The translations under genes and the position numbers were made by a program. This document shows positions 1 to 9,046 of a stretch of 23,911 bases of DNA, piece after piece. The DNA comes from a virus: positions 1-23,911 of the IMG/VR virus record IMGVR_UViG_3300017917_002865; one strand, written 5' to 3'. The notes under the pieces are model-generated. The model was given only the letters and a program-made list of their open reading frames with translations. It was not told the DNA's origin and made no database searches. Numbering within the stretch: the first letter of the stretch is position 1; each line of letters opens with the position of its first letter.

Positions 1-2
1 CT

Positions 3-578
3 GCTATTGGTATAGTTCCTCTAGATCTTTGTAGAATAGTAACCAAATATGCCTTGATGAAAGAAGAAATGGAGTTTTCTCCGGAAGGACCAGGAACACA
101 GGTTGTAAATGCTCATTCAGTATACGGTGACACATTAATGGAAACTCTGTTGTTTTTTTTAAAGCCGCATTTAGAAAAAACCACAGGTAAAAAATTATGT
201 CCTACCTATAGTTACTACAGGATATATCGCCCTGGGGACGAGCTAAAAAAACATGTAGATCGTCCGTCATGCGAAATAAGTTCTACAATCTGCTTCGGTT
301 ATTACTATACCTTAAAACCATCAGATTATCGTTGGGGAATGCACGTAGGACCGGATTCGTTGATTAAACAAGACACCGGTGATGGTATCATTTATCGCGG
401 GTGTGAAGTAGAACACTGGAGAGATCCGTTTGACGTCGGTCCAGGAAGCTATCAAGTGCAGGCTTTTTTCCATTATATAGACAAAAACGGTCCTTTTTAT
501 CCAGAATGGGCTTACGATAAACGTCCAAATTTAGGGTTTAGGAACGATCAAAAAAAACTAAATCAAATAGATAAATAA
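3..578 (+). CDS. 2OG-Fe(II) oxygenase, prolyl 4-hydroxylase-like (5' partial)
   Basis: The frame is open from the left edge, so the gene very probably begins upstream; a TTG at 54 followed by an ATG at 57 are only internal candidates. 191 residues are visible. An H-x-D pair (HVD at visible residues 84-86) and a distal His (EHWRDPF, about residue 138) inside a beta-rich stretch followed by YQVQAFFHYID match the double-stranded beta-helix of iron/2-oxoglutarate dioxygenases, closest in look to phage prolyl-4-hydroxylase-like proteins. Such enzymes hydroxylate proteins or nucleotides using 2OG and O2; the substrate here is unknown. Its stop codon (576-578) overlaps a late-promoter motif serving the next gene. 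The oxygenase family call is fairly secure, the prolyl specificity is inference. Confidence 0.7.
   Translation, partial: AIGIVPLDLCRIVTKYALMKEEMEFSPEGPGTQVVNAHSVYGDTLMETLLFFLKPHLEKTTGKKLCPTYSYYRIYRPGDELKKHVDRPSCEISSTICFGYYYTLKPSDYRWGMHVGPDSLIKQDTGDGIIYRGCEVEHWRDPFDVGPGSYQVQAFFHYIDKNGPFYPEWAYDKRPNLGFRNDQKKLNQIDK
571..577 (+). promoter_or_regulatory. T4-like late promoter (ATAAATA) for tail chaperone gene
   Basis: ATAAATA lies at the end of the preceding gene and matches the T4 late consensus TATAAATA. A start site about 6 nt downstream would give a leader of about 25 nt containing an AGGAG at 597-601 before the GTG at 608. This unit therefore has a conventional leader, unlike the leaderless arrangement at several other late genes here. 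Confidence 0.55.
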
Positions 579-607
579 TTGGTAAGATGTACAATTAGGA
601 GATATTT

Positions 608-1051
608 GTGGCGAAAAAATTTACAGTCGACGACATACAAGAAATCACACTACCTAGGAAGATGCAGGCAGTTGAAGCTGTATGGTGCAGCATTCTTTTC
701 AAGGGATGCACGACTCCGATAAAATTTTATGCATCTGACAGATATTCGCAAGGTGATGAGTTTTCAGCCGATTTATATCATCGTTTGATGCAGGCCGAAT
801 TTGGAGAAGTAATTGAGGGTGTATACCCACATTACAACGGAATACCACCGACACCTACAGAAATAGAAACAGCAAATTATGCTCAAAGAGCTCAGCTATT
901 ATTTGAATCAGATTGGACTGACACAGCAGCAGCTCAGGCAAGATTAAGCAATCAACAAAAGAACGATTGGGCAAACTATAGACAAGCATTGAGAGATATT
1001 ACGAATCAATCAGGTTGGCCTATAGAACCGCATTGGCCAACCAAACCCTAA
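608..1051 (+). CDS. Phage tail (fibre) assembly chaperone
   Basis: 147 aa, starting at GTG 608, 6 nt after an AGGAG. The C-terminal part carries the diagnostic pattern of the phage tail assembly chaperone family (Pfam Phage_tail_APC type): a W-T-D segment near residue 103, then W-x-x-Y-R-Q-A-L-R-D-I-T, a Gly-Trp-Pro and a terminal HWPTKP. Family members help tail-fibre or tail proteins fold or trimerise and are often encoded beside fibre genes. The N-terminal 75 residues are not recognisable and may bind the client. No fibre gene is visible in the window; it may lie to the left. The gene converges on groEL and they share one terminator hairpin. Confidence 0.7.
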   Translation: MAKKFTVDDIQEITLPRKMQAVEAVWCSILFKGCTTPIKFYASDRYSQGDEFSADLYHRLMQAEFGEVIEGVYPHYNGIPPTPTEIETANYAQRAQLLFESDWTDTAAAQARLSNQQKNDWANYRQALRDITNQSGWPIEPHWPTKP

Positions 1052-1066
1052 TATTATAGAGGTGAT

Positions 1067-1093
1067 AAAAAAGGCGCAAAATGCGCCTTTTTT
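1067..1093. terminator. Bidirectional Rho-independent terminator
   Basis: A6, then GGCGCA / AAA loop / TGCGCC, then T6. The flanking A and T tracts make it work in both orientations: for the tail chaperone gene ending at 1051 (+) and for groEL ending at 1108 (-). Confidence 0.92.
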
Positions 1094-1107
1094 ATTTGAT
1101 GTTTAAA

Positions 1108-3082
<1,975 letters not shown>

Positions 3083-3111
3083 TAAGTTCTCCTTAAATTG
3101 ATATATTAAAT

Positions 3112-3375
3112 TTAATTACCGTTGTTGGTAATTTTCATATTTTGATTAAGTTTTTTCCGTATAGAAATTATTTTATCACGCATTTCTGCTCCCAGTGTCG
3201 GCAGCTGTTTGGCATATACCATATCCATGAACATGCCGTCCAGGTTTTTAACTTCATTTATAAGATCATTTAACAATCTAGTAGATTCAATCTTGATCTG
3301 TCCTTCCTCCATTTTAGTAATGGCTTCGGTGTATCTTTTGACATCGTCTTGGAATCTTTGATTATTTTGAAGCAT
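3112..3375 (-). CDS. Small coiled-coil protein, unknown function
   Basis: 87 aa, predicted mostly helical with heptad-like spacing (for example IKIESTRLLNDLINEVKNLDGMF) and highly charged. No family recognised. It starts 10 nt after a GGAG at 3386-3389 and overlaps the end of the preceding gene (3362) by 14 bp, so translation is probably coupled. It sits between the Nudix-like protein and groES in the gp14-gp15-groESL operon, so it is a late protein: perhaps a small virion component, assembly factor or chaperonin partner. Only its reality as a gene is well supported. Confidence 0.7.
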   Translation of the reverse strand: MLQNNQRFQDDVKRYTEAITKMEEGQIKIESTRLLNDLINEVKNLDGMFMDMVYAKQLPTLGAEMRDKIISIRKKLNQNMKITNNGN

Positions 3376-3748
3376 CTTTTTCTAACTCCATGATAGTTTC
3401 AATCTTGGTTTTGATGATTTGGTTATTTAGCGTGGTTTTAAGGCCAGTATGCAGTTGTTTGGGTAAATGATCAAGCTGTGACCAACAGATAGTATCTGCT
3501 GCCGTGGTGAGAAACTCCTCCTCTACCACACATACATATGTTCCATACTCGAACCCTCTATCTTCGCTGAGGTAAAGTTCTATGGGCAGGATCCTTCCCT
3601 GCGAATAAGCCCTTAATAAATCTTTGGCATCATCTATGAGTGCTGCTGTCCTTGGAAAGGTAGGCACAGTCCATCGAGAATCCTCTAGAATTAGAAGGAC
3701 TCTGCCTGTGGTTTTTGCTAGAAATAATAGGCCGGCACGCTGTTGCAT
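3362..3748 (-). CDS. Nudix-fold-like protein lacking the Nudix box
   Basis: Start chosen at ATG 3748, 14 nt beyond the gp15 stop codon; the frame stays open further upstream but would run deep into gp15. 128 aa. The N-terminus (QQRAGLLFLAKTTGRVLLIL, then W-T-V-P) resembles the first strands of Nudix hydrolases, and W-x-x-LDHLPKQLHTGLKTTL (89-107) resembles the typical Nudix C-terminal segment. The region that should carry the GX5EX7REUXEEXGU metal-binding box (about 30-60) has no such motif, so pyrophosphatase activity is unlikely. It may be a structural or binding derivative. No strong ribosome site is visible; translation may be coupled to gp15. The fold is inference from pattern, the gene itself is well supported. 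Confidence 0.6.
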   Translation of the reverse strand: MQQRAGLLFLAKTTGRVLLILEDSRWTVPTFPRTAALIDDAKDLLRAYSQGRILPIELYLSEDRGFEYGTYVCVVEEEFLTTAADTICWSQLDHLPKQLHTGLKTTLNNQIIKTKIETIMELEKDASK

Positions 3749-3761
3749 GCTGTTACTTAGC

Positions 3762-5282
3762 TTAGATAAGTTTGAAGTTCCAATATCCTGGAGCGTATTC
3801 GCCTTCGAAGGCTTTGAGCCATTGTTCTCCATCCCACTTGTATTTGATACCTGTGCGTATGTTTTGGATGTAGATGGTTTCTGTGCTGTCTGCAGGATTC
3901 CAAATTGTATCCCAGCTGTGTCCACTCCATTCAATGATAGAATTGGCTACAATAATAGGATCTGTTCCGTCTTGGTTTTCCCATGAGCTGTCATTGTTGC
4001 TGGGTTCTCTCCATGCCTGTGGTCCTCTATATGGCACACTGCTGCTGTCTGCTGGATTACTAGGATATTCTATATATCCGTCTCTGTTTGCACTGTTGTT
4101 GACATCATCCAGCATCAAGAATCTCAAACCGACAGGTATGGCTGCATGACTGCCGTAGACTTCCAAAGGATTGTATTTGTAGGGATCTATGATAGCGTCT
4201 ACGGTGCCTCTGGTTTCTGTAGAACCTTCTATGTCTGTGTTGCCAGGATAGGTGTCGAGATCTAGGGTCACTGTCAACACACTGCTGTCTAGGGGATTTA
4301 TCACAAAAGTTCCAACAATCTCTGAACCATCTTCTTTCTTGAACCAAACTTCACTGCCTGGTTGATATCCTCCCTGCACTTCGAGAATGGTTTCCCAAGC
4401 GACTGGATCTCCATTCTTGATAGATTTCTGGTCTAGTCCCAGAGCCAACACAGCAGCATCAGGATTTACCAGAGTGAGGTCATATAGATTATCAGTGAGA
4501 TTACCTGTGTTAGATTTGAACAACAGCACACGATATCTGTTGGTTGTGATGCTGAATGCACCTGTGCGTTTGTTATAAACAAGATCTTCTAGGTTTACGA
4601 TTTCGCCAGCTTCTGTAAAAACATTAGATATCACGCTCTGCACTATGCCAAGTTTCTTGACCTTGGCTGGCGGTGTTATCCATATTGGTATTTCAAACTC
4701 TAGAGAACAGATATCTATCTCTGAATCAGCACCTGCCGGTATGGTTCTGCTACTGAAATTAGTTGTAGTGAGGTATAAAACACTGAGGCTGGTCCAATCA
4801 ATGTAGTTGTCAGTGGTCTGCAGTTCTAGGCTGGGGTTAAACAATACCAGTATCTGTTCCAGTAACTGTAATTTTTGATCGGTATTACTGGTCCATATGT
4901 CTGCCTTCATGGTCAATTTAAATGGTGTTGGCATTAGACGTTCGACAGTGTAGTTGCCGCCCTGCACATTTTGATATTCTCTGGTGCCGCTGGCATCTGT
5001 ATACCTGCGCTCGCGCACATGAACCTTGCTGATAAAAGTGGGGTCAGATAATCGATCAGTGCTCATTTCTAACCCAGTGATATAACAGGCTATACGAGGC
5101 ACATTAGGCATCTTGTTTTCGCTGTTTTCTTTGATGAGAGCCGCTACCTGCCTAGTCATGTCGCCATACATCACAGGCACTGTGGATTCATCTCCATTAC
5201 CAGTTTTCCATTTAAAACCGATGAACACACGCATGAATTGTGTTACATAACGTCTTATTTGCCCGTCGTAGAAATGATCCAT
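3762..5282 (-). CDS. 15: Tail sheath stabiliser / tail completion protein (gp15-like)
   Basis: 506 aa, against 272 for T4 gp15, which caps the tail tube and sheath and docks the tail to the head. The start HFYDGQIRRYVTQFMRVFIGFKW corresponds to the gp15 opening, and residues 115-170 (PTPFKLTMKADIW, then LQLLEQILVLFNPSLELQ) match its conserved core. ICSLEFEIPIWITPP (191-205) is the last core strand. Residues about 230-506 are an extension rich in Asp/Ser/Trp that ends in a Tyr/Trp module (IYIQNIRTGIKYKWDGEQW), also present in gp14 and the sheath here. It starts 2 nt after the gp14 stop, so it is the second gene of the operon. The extension was presumably added for decoration or host contact; its function is unknown. 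Confidence 0.85.
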   Translation of the reverse strand: MDHFYDGQIRRYVTQFMRVFIGFKWKTGNGDESTVPVMYGDMTRQVAALIKENSENKMPNVPRIACYITGLEMSTDRLSDPTFISKVHVRERRYTDASGTREYQNVQGGNYTVERLMPTPFKLTMKADIWTSNTDQKLQLLEQILVLFNPSLELQTTDNYIDWTSLSVLYLTTTNFSSRTIPAGADSEIDICSLEFEIPIWITPPAKVKKLGIVQSVISNVFTEAGEIVNLEDLVYNKRTGAFSITTNRYRVLLFKSNTGNLTDNLYDLTLVNPDAAVLALGLDQKSIKNGDPVAWETILEVQGGYQPGSEVWFKKEDGSEIVGTFVINPLDSSVLTVTLDLDTYPGNTDIEGSTETRGTVDAIIDPYKYNPLEVYGSHAAIPVGLRFLMLDDVNNSANRDGYIEYPSNPADSSSVPYRGPQAWREPSNNDSSWENQDGTDPIIVANSIIEWSGHSWDTIWNPADSTETIYIQNIRTGIKYKWDGEQWLKAFEGEYAPGYWNFKLI

Positions 5283-5284
5283 TA

Positions 5285-6676
5285 TTAGTCTGCCTGTGGT
5301 TTAAGAGCCCTAGAAAGACTCTGTTTTTCTTTGGTATTGTGACCGTCAATTTCATTGATCACTGTGTTGTTGATAAATGTGGTTTTCTGTGTTCTGCGAA
5401 CATTCTTACCAGTAAATTCATCTCCTAGGCCAACATCGGTGGCTCCTAGATTGCTCATGGTCATACGCACATTATCTTCGAACTTGACCCAACGGCTGCC
5501 ATTGTATCTAAACAGTCTGTTAGGCAGATAGTCTGTGCGCAGACAGAATTGGCCTGTGCTGGCGTTAACTGGAAAAGCCAGACCCGCTGTGAACGGAGCT
5601 CCGTTAGGAGGAAGTCCGTCGGAAGTGAGATAACCATTATAACCATCTCCTTCTGCAGGCATGATCACTGAACTGGCGGTTTGTCCAACATATATTGGAT
5701 CACCGTTGGCATCGACTAATGGATTGCCGTTGACGTCAGTGGCCTGAGTGGCTGCATCTGCGGTTACCTGACTGGCGTCAACCGTGGCTAGTTCAGCTGT
5801 GCCATCGTCTAATCTCTGCAGAGTCCAGAACTTAGAAGTATCATAACCACTCTTGGGAGCATCTGATTCTGCTTGATCCAGTACAGCTTTGGTGATCTCC
5901 ATCTCTTTGTTGTAGGTGGACATGAGATCTCTCAGGCTATCCGCCAACTGATAGTAGCTAGAATTAGGAGGTGCTAGTCCTGTGACTTCCTGTGTGACTT
6001 CATATTTCTTGTTGTCCGGACCTGTGACGATGTCACCAGGATAATAGGTAATGCTGGCATTGTATTGTCCTTTGTCAGAAGCTGAATCTGCTATGCCATC
6101 CAGTATCTGTTTGTATTCTTGGCTGTCTACCAGAGGTTTACACTTAGCACGATATAGATGTGGGTACCATGTGGCTGAAAAACCTTCTGCTGCACGGCTC
6201 ACTTCTTCTACCACATAAAATCTTTTCAATGCATATTTGAAATCATTCAAGGCATATTCGTCTTTGAGGTGGGGAAGTTCTATGACATCACCGGATATGA
6301 TCTTTCGACCCAGTTTTTCCACTGTGTCATTGATATGGAAAGTTATAAAAATTGTATCATTCTGCAGGAATAATCCAAATTGGCTGAGATTAAAATCAAT
6401 ATCCTGGAGGCTATACACGCCCCTGAGCACATACACATCTGGATCGTATTTCCTATCTCTATTTTCTAAGAACAATAGATCTTGGATATGGAAAGGATTA
6501 TCCCCACCTGTGTATTCTGGAGTGCTGGGGCTAGCACCCTGTATAGCGGTGTCGGGTCCTAGATATCTGTGGACTAGGACATCAATACCCCCAACCTGGA
6601 ACATTTCCCAAACGGTTTTATCGATGAATTTGTAATCGTTGCCCTTTTCGGCACGATAAAGCGAAAGTCTTGGCAT
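5285..6676 (-). CDS. 14: Neck protein (gp14-like)
   Basis: 463 aa from ATG 6676 (MPRLSLYRAEK), against 256 for T4 gp14. An ATG at 6682 is an alternative; a longer form would overlap the divergent gp13 promoter. gp14 with gp13 forms the neck that closes the packaged head and accepts the tail. The T4-like core is seen in LFLENRDRKYDPDVYVLRG (68-86), a segment around NDTIFITFHIND, then GRKIISGDVIELPHL (123-137) and YVVEEVSRAAEGFSATWYPHLY (154-175). Residues 203-240 (YNASITYYPGDIVTGP, then YEV) resemble a carbohydrate-binding type-3 repeat, and 370-400 contain GQFCLRTDYLPNRLFRYNG followed by SRW. It is the first gene of the minus-strand operon ending at groEL and has its own late-promoter motif at 6684-6689. 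Confidence 0.82.
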   Translation of the reverse strand: MPRLSLYRAEKGNDYKFIDKTVWEMFQVGGIDVLVHRYLGPDTAIQGASPSTPEYTGGDNPFHIQDLLFLENRDRKYDPDVYVLRGVYSLQDIDFNLSQFGLFLQNDTIFITFHINDTVEKLGRKIISGDVIELPHLKDEYALNDFKYALKRFYVVEEVSRAAEGFSATWYPHLYRAKCKPLVDSQEYKQILDGIADSASDKGQYNASITYYPGDIVTGPDNKKYEVTQEVTGLAPPNSSYYQLADSLRDLMSTYNKEMEITKAVLDQAESDAPKSGYDTSKFWTLQRLDDGTAELATVDASQVTADAATQATDVNGNPLVDANGDPIYVGQTASSVIMPAEGDGYNGYLTSDGLPPNGAPFTAGLAFPVNASTGQFCLRTDYLPNRLFRYNGSRWVKFEDNVRMTMSNLGATDVGLGDEFTGKNVRRTQKTTFINNTVINEIDGHNTKEKQSLSRALKPQAD

Positions 6677-6683
6677 AGTCATA

Positions 6684-6689
6684 TATTTA
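6684..6689 (-). promoter_or_regulatory. Late promoter core TAAATA for gp14-gp15-groESL operon
   Basis: On the minus strand TAAATA is followed by 7 nt and then the gp14 ATG (6676). It lies back to back with the plus-strand gp13 promoter, only 9 bp apart. No other good promoter was seen before groES, so this may drive the whole operon. Confidence 0.55.
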
Positions 6690-6697
6690 CCGCAGCA

Positions 6698-6704
6698 ATA
6701 AATA
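6698..6704 (+). promoter_or_regulatory. Late promoter ATAAATA, 5 nt before gp13 ATG
   Basis: ATAAATA followed by CTAGT and the ATG at 6710. With T4 late-promoter geometry (the element ends at about -6) the first transcribed base would be the A of the start codon, giving a leaderless mRNA. Confidence 0.65.
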
Positions 6705-6709
6705 CTAGT

Positions 6710-7468
6710 ATGAGCACAAACGACCAAGCCCGCCAGTCTGTCTACGACTATTGCCGCACTATGCTAGGTGACGGTATGATCGATGTAGAACTAGATCCAC
6801 AGCACTACCAAACAGCCCTAGATCGAAGCCTAGCAGTTTTCCGCCAACGCAGCGACAATGCTGTGGAAGAAAGCTATGTTTTTCTCAATCTCATACAGGA
6901 TCAAAACGAATATATACTGCCCAAAGAAATCCAGCAGGTTCGCCAGATTTTCCGTAGATCAGTGGGATCACGCACAGGCAACGGCACAGGCGGCACAGTG
7001 TTTGAACCTTTTAACCTAGCCTACACCAACACATATTTGTTGAGCTCAACAAACATGGGTGGACTTTTAACCTATGAATTATTTGCTCAGTATCAAGAAC
7101 TAGTGGGAAAAATGTTTGGATCGTTTATCAACTTTACCTGGCATCCACAGAGTCGCAAGCTGATTATACATCAACGTCCTAGAGGTGAAGAATCTGTGAT
7201 GCTAGAAGTCTATAACTCAAAACCAGATTTTGCCATACTAGATGATGTCTATGCAGGACAGTGGATCAAAGATTACTCACTGGCCAACTGCAAGATGATG
7301 CTAGGACAGGCTCGTGAAAAATTCGGCCAGATAGCAGGACCCAGTGGCGGCACACAGCTAAACGGAGCAGCTATGAAAACCGAAGCACAAGCAGAGATGG
7401 AAAAACTCATAGACGACTTAATAAAACTAGTGCCAGGTGGTTCTGGTTATACCTGGATCATTGGTTGA
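6710..7468 (+). CDS. 13: Neck protein / head completion (gp13-like)
   Basis: 252 aa (T4 gp13 is 309). gp13 acts with gp14 to close the portal after DNA packaging. The N-terminal helix pattern (YDYCRTMLGDGMIDVELDP, then YQTALDRSLAVFRQR) followed by YVFLNLIQDQNEYILPKEIQQVRQIFRR is characteristic of T4-like gp13. The C-terminus has YSLANCKMMLGQAREKFGQI followed by a Gly-rich stretch and a helix. No ribosome binding site is present; a late-promoter element ends 5 nt before the ATG, so a leaderless transcript is predicted. It is divergent from gp14, whereas 13 and 14 are adjacent and co-oriented in T4. Its TGA stop overlaps the ATG of the next gene by one base. Confidence 0.82.
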   Translation: MSTNDQARQSVYDYCRTMLGDGMIDVELDPQHYQTALDRSLAVFRQRSDNAVEESYVFLNLIQDQNEYILPKEIQQVRQIFRRSVGSRTGNGTGGTVFEPFNLAYTNTYLLSSTNMGGLLTYELFAQYQELVGKMFGSFINFTWHPQSRKLIIHQRPRGEESVMLEVYNSKPDFAILDDVYAGQWIKDYSLANCKMMLGQAREKFGQIAGPSGGTQLNGAAMKTEAQAEMEKLIDDLIKLVPGGSGYTWIIG

Positions 7469-8370
7469 TGTGTATAGTAATCGGCAAATACTTTGAAGGG
7501 CAGGGTTGGATCGGTATCAAGAACCGAGATCGCAATTATATCCCAGATATTTCATTCAAGAAAAAACTCAGTCAAGGAGTAGAAATACTCTATTTCTGGG
7601 ACGATGTCACGCAATACTGTGAAGGCATGAATTCTGCAGGTGTGGGAGTTCTCAGTGCCAGTTTGATGGTATTGGATGACGAAAAGGAAATCGAAGATCG
7701 CAGCAAGAATCCCAGCAAAGACGGTAAAAAAATAAAAAAAGCCTTACAGTATCCCAATGTCAAAGCAGTAACCATGAGTCTCATTGAACAGAAACTCACA
7801 GGCAATACCTTGGTGTTTGATGAAAACAACATGTATCTCATAGAAGGCGCATGGGAAAAAGGAGGATATGCCAAAGAAGAATATGCCTACAAGGTTCGCG
7901 AGATCAGCAAGGATCAGACCGTGGTCAGAACCAATCATGGTGTGTGGTTGTCGTGGGCTGGCTATCAGCATGGTGTAGATGATTCCCAGACACAGAGCCG
8001 ATACAGCAGCGAAAGCCGTAGGCTGATAGCGGAAATCGTCACAGCCAAGGCTGAGAATCCGGAAGATATATTAGATGGACTCACCCTAGATTTTACTCGC
8101 AACGGTCAGATGAATGCTTTGAGGACTACCACAGAGCGTAAAAAGATGAGGACTACCAGCCAGATCCTAATCGTGCCTAAAGAACGAACCATGTATGTGA
8201 GACCAGTGCAGAGCAATATGAAATTTAATTTCTGGGAACTCAACGATCCCAAACAACAGCTATGGGTAGAGATATTAAGCAACCGTGTGCTGTATAAAAA
8301 TCTTAAAGACATGGATCCTGAGAACGATCCTCCGTTCGATCATAAATTGAGCCACTCTATAGAAAAATAA
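7468..8370 (+). CDS. Ntn-type cysteine hydrolase (C45/C59-like: acyltransferase / choloylglycine-hydrolase superfamily)
   Basis: 300 aa from ATG 7468, which overlaps the gp13 TGA (TGATG); a TTG at 7465 is less likely because the ATG puts Cys at position 2. After Met removal Cys2 would be the N-terminal nucleophile, as in conjugated bile-acid hydrolases and penicillin V acylases. Other superfamily landmarks occur in order: IGIKNRDRNY (16-24, Arg20/Asp21), YCEGMNSAGVGVLSAS (50-65), the VRTNHGVW block (153-160, Asn156) and MRTTSQILIVP (227-237, Arg228), followed by a YVRPVQ strand. These enzymes cleave or transfer amide-linked acyl groups; the substrate could be a peptide, an acyl-homoserine lactone or a cell-wall component. 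Its position directly after gp13 suggests late expression and perhaps a virion role. The superfamily call is moderately strong, the substrate is unknown. Confidence 0.65.
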   Translation: MCIVIGKYFEGQGWIGIKNRDRNYIPDISFKKKLSQGVEILYFWDDVTQYCEGMNSAGVGVLSASLMVLDDEKEIEDRSKNPSKDGKKIKKALQYPNVKAVTMSLIEQKLTGNTLVFDENNMYLIEGAWEKGGYAKEEYAYKVREISKDQTVVRTNHGVWLSWAGYQHGVDDSQTQSRYSSESRRLIAEIVTAKAENPEDILDGLTLDFTRNGQMNALRTTTERKKMRTTSQILIVPKERTMYVRPVQSNMKFNFWELNDPKQQLWVEILSNRVLYKNLKDMDPENDPPFDHKLSHSIEK

Positions 8371-8392
8371 AGTTGAAAAATTAGTCACATCA

Positions 8393-8422
8393 TTGTTATC
8401 CATTTAATCTAAGTGGTATATA
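8393..8422 (+). promoter_or_regulatory. Sigma70-like promoter before the AT-rich 2OG gene
   Basis: TTGTTA (8393-8398), 18-bp spacer, then TATATA (8417-8422) with an extended -10 TG at 8414-8415. The predicted start (about 8429) falls at the doubled ATG (8427/8430), so this transcript may also be nearly leaderless. It would make the oxygenase independently expressed. Confidence 0.5.
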
Positions 8423-8426
8423 AAAG

Positions 8427-9002
8427 ATGATGAACATAGAATATCTTTTTTCTACACCTGTAGTTATTGATTATCTAACAATTGATAATTTTAGGTTAGA
8501 AAAGTTCTGTAGAAATGCCGTTGATTCTGCAGTAGGTCATCATAATCAAACCGGGTCATTAGATCTTTCATCCCCCGAATTACAACCATTAATAGTTGAA
8601 ATAAACCAAAGACTTCAATTATTGCATAAACAATTAAATTTTAGTAAAAATACTAAGTTTAGGATTAAAACAGCTTGGGCAAATATTAATAATTCTGCTC
8701 CAATTAATCTTCCTCATTGTCACCCTACTAGTGTTTTTAGTGCTGTATATTATGTAAAAGGTGCAGGAGCACCAGAAAATGGAAATCTTGTGTTGTTGTC
8801 ACCCTTAAATTCATTAATACAATACGCAATACCAGAAAAATACAAAGATGCTAATAACAGTTTTAATTCTTGGAATTGCACATTGCCTCCAGAAACTGGA
8901 AAATTGATAATTTTTCCATCTTGGATCACACATAGTGTTTCGGATAATAAATTGACAAATTCAGACCGAATATCAATAGCTATAGATGCCGATATAGGTT
9001 GA
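8427..9002 (+). CDS. 2OG-Fe(II) oxygenase (TIGR02466 / PF13759-like)
   Basis: 191 aa (190 if ATG 8430 is used). The core TAWANINNSAPINLPHCHPTS (residues 82-102) followed by SAVYYVKG, then GKLIIFPSWITHSV (158-171) and DRISIAID (180-187) is the pattern of the putative 2OG-Fe(II) oxygenase family: His97/His99 region, distal His169 and 2OG-binding Arg181. Substrate unknown. The gene is much more AT-rich (about 31% G+C counted over 8461-9000) than its neighbours (42-48% in sampled stretches), uses TTA/ATT-rich codons, and has its own sigma70-like promoter. It looks like a recently inserted cassette between the Ntn hydrolase and dNMP kinase. It is unrelated in detail to the oxygenase at the left edge. 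Confidence 0.78.
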   Translation: MMNIEYLFSTPVVIDYLTIDNFRLEKFCRNAVDSAVGHHNQTGSLDLSSPELQPLIVEINQRLQLLHKQLNFSKNTKFRIKTAWANINNSAPINLPHCHPTSVFSAVYYVKGAGAPENGNLVLLSPLNSLIQYAIPEKYKDANNSFNSWNCTLPPETGKLIIFPSWITHSVSDNKLTNSDRISIAIDADIG

Positions 9003-9027
9003 CCTAATAGGTTTATGATAGTATTAT
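8999..9027 (+). promoter_or_regulatory. Sigma70-like promoter for dNMP kinase
   Basis: TTGACC (8999-9004) overlapping the preceding stop codon, a 17-bp spacer, then TATTAT (9022-9027). A TATAAATT at 9025-9032 also resembles a late element, so the gene may be read both early and late. Leader with GGAG at 9037-9040, 6 nt before the ATG. Confidence 0.6.
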
Positions 9028-9046
9028 AAATTAATCGGAGAATAAA

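Noticed and set aside
3749-3934. Upstream extension of the Nudix-like gene to ATG 3934
   Set aside because: It would overlap the last 170 bp of gp15 in another frame, and the added residues have no fold-like pattern. ATG 3748 lies just after the gp15 stop and directly before the conserved strand.
6237-6635. Long plus-strand frame opposite gp14
   Set aside because: Antisense shadow of a gene with clear neck-protein motifs; Ser/Trp-rich, with no ribosome site or promoter.
6677-6727. Extension of gp14 to an ATG at 6727
   Set aside because: It would cross both divergent late promoters and the gp13 start. The added Cys/His-rich residues are an accident of that region.
6710-7468. High number of CTAG tetranucleotides (about 12 in gp13)
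   Set aside because: Other genes checked by eye show only a mild excess, explained by frequent CTA leucine codons and GAT/GCA following them.
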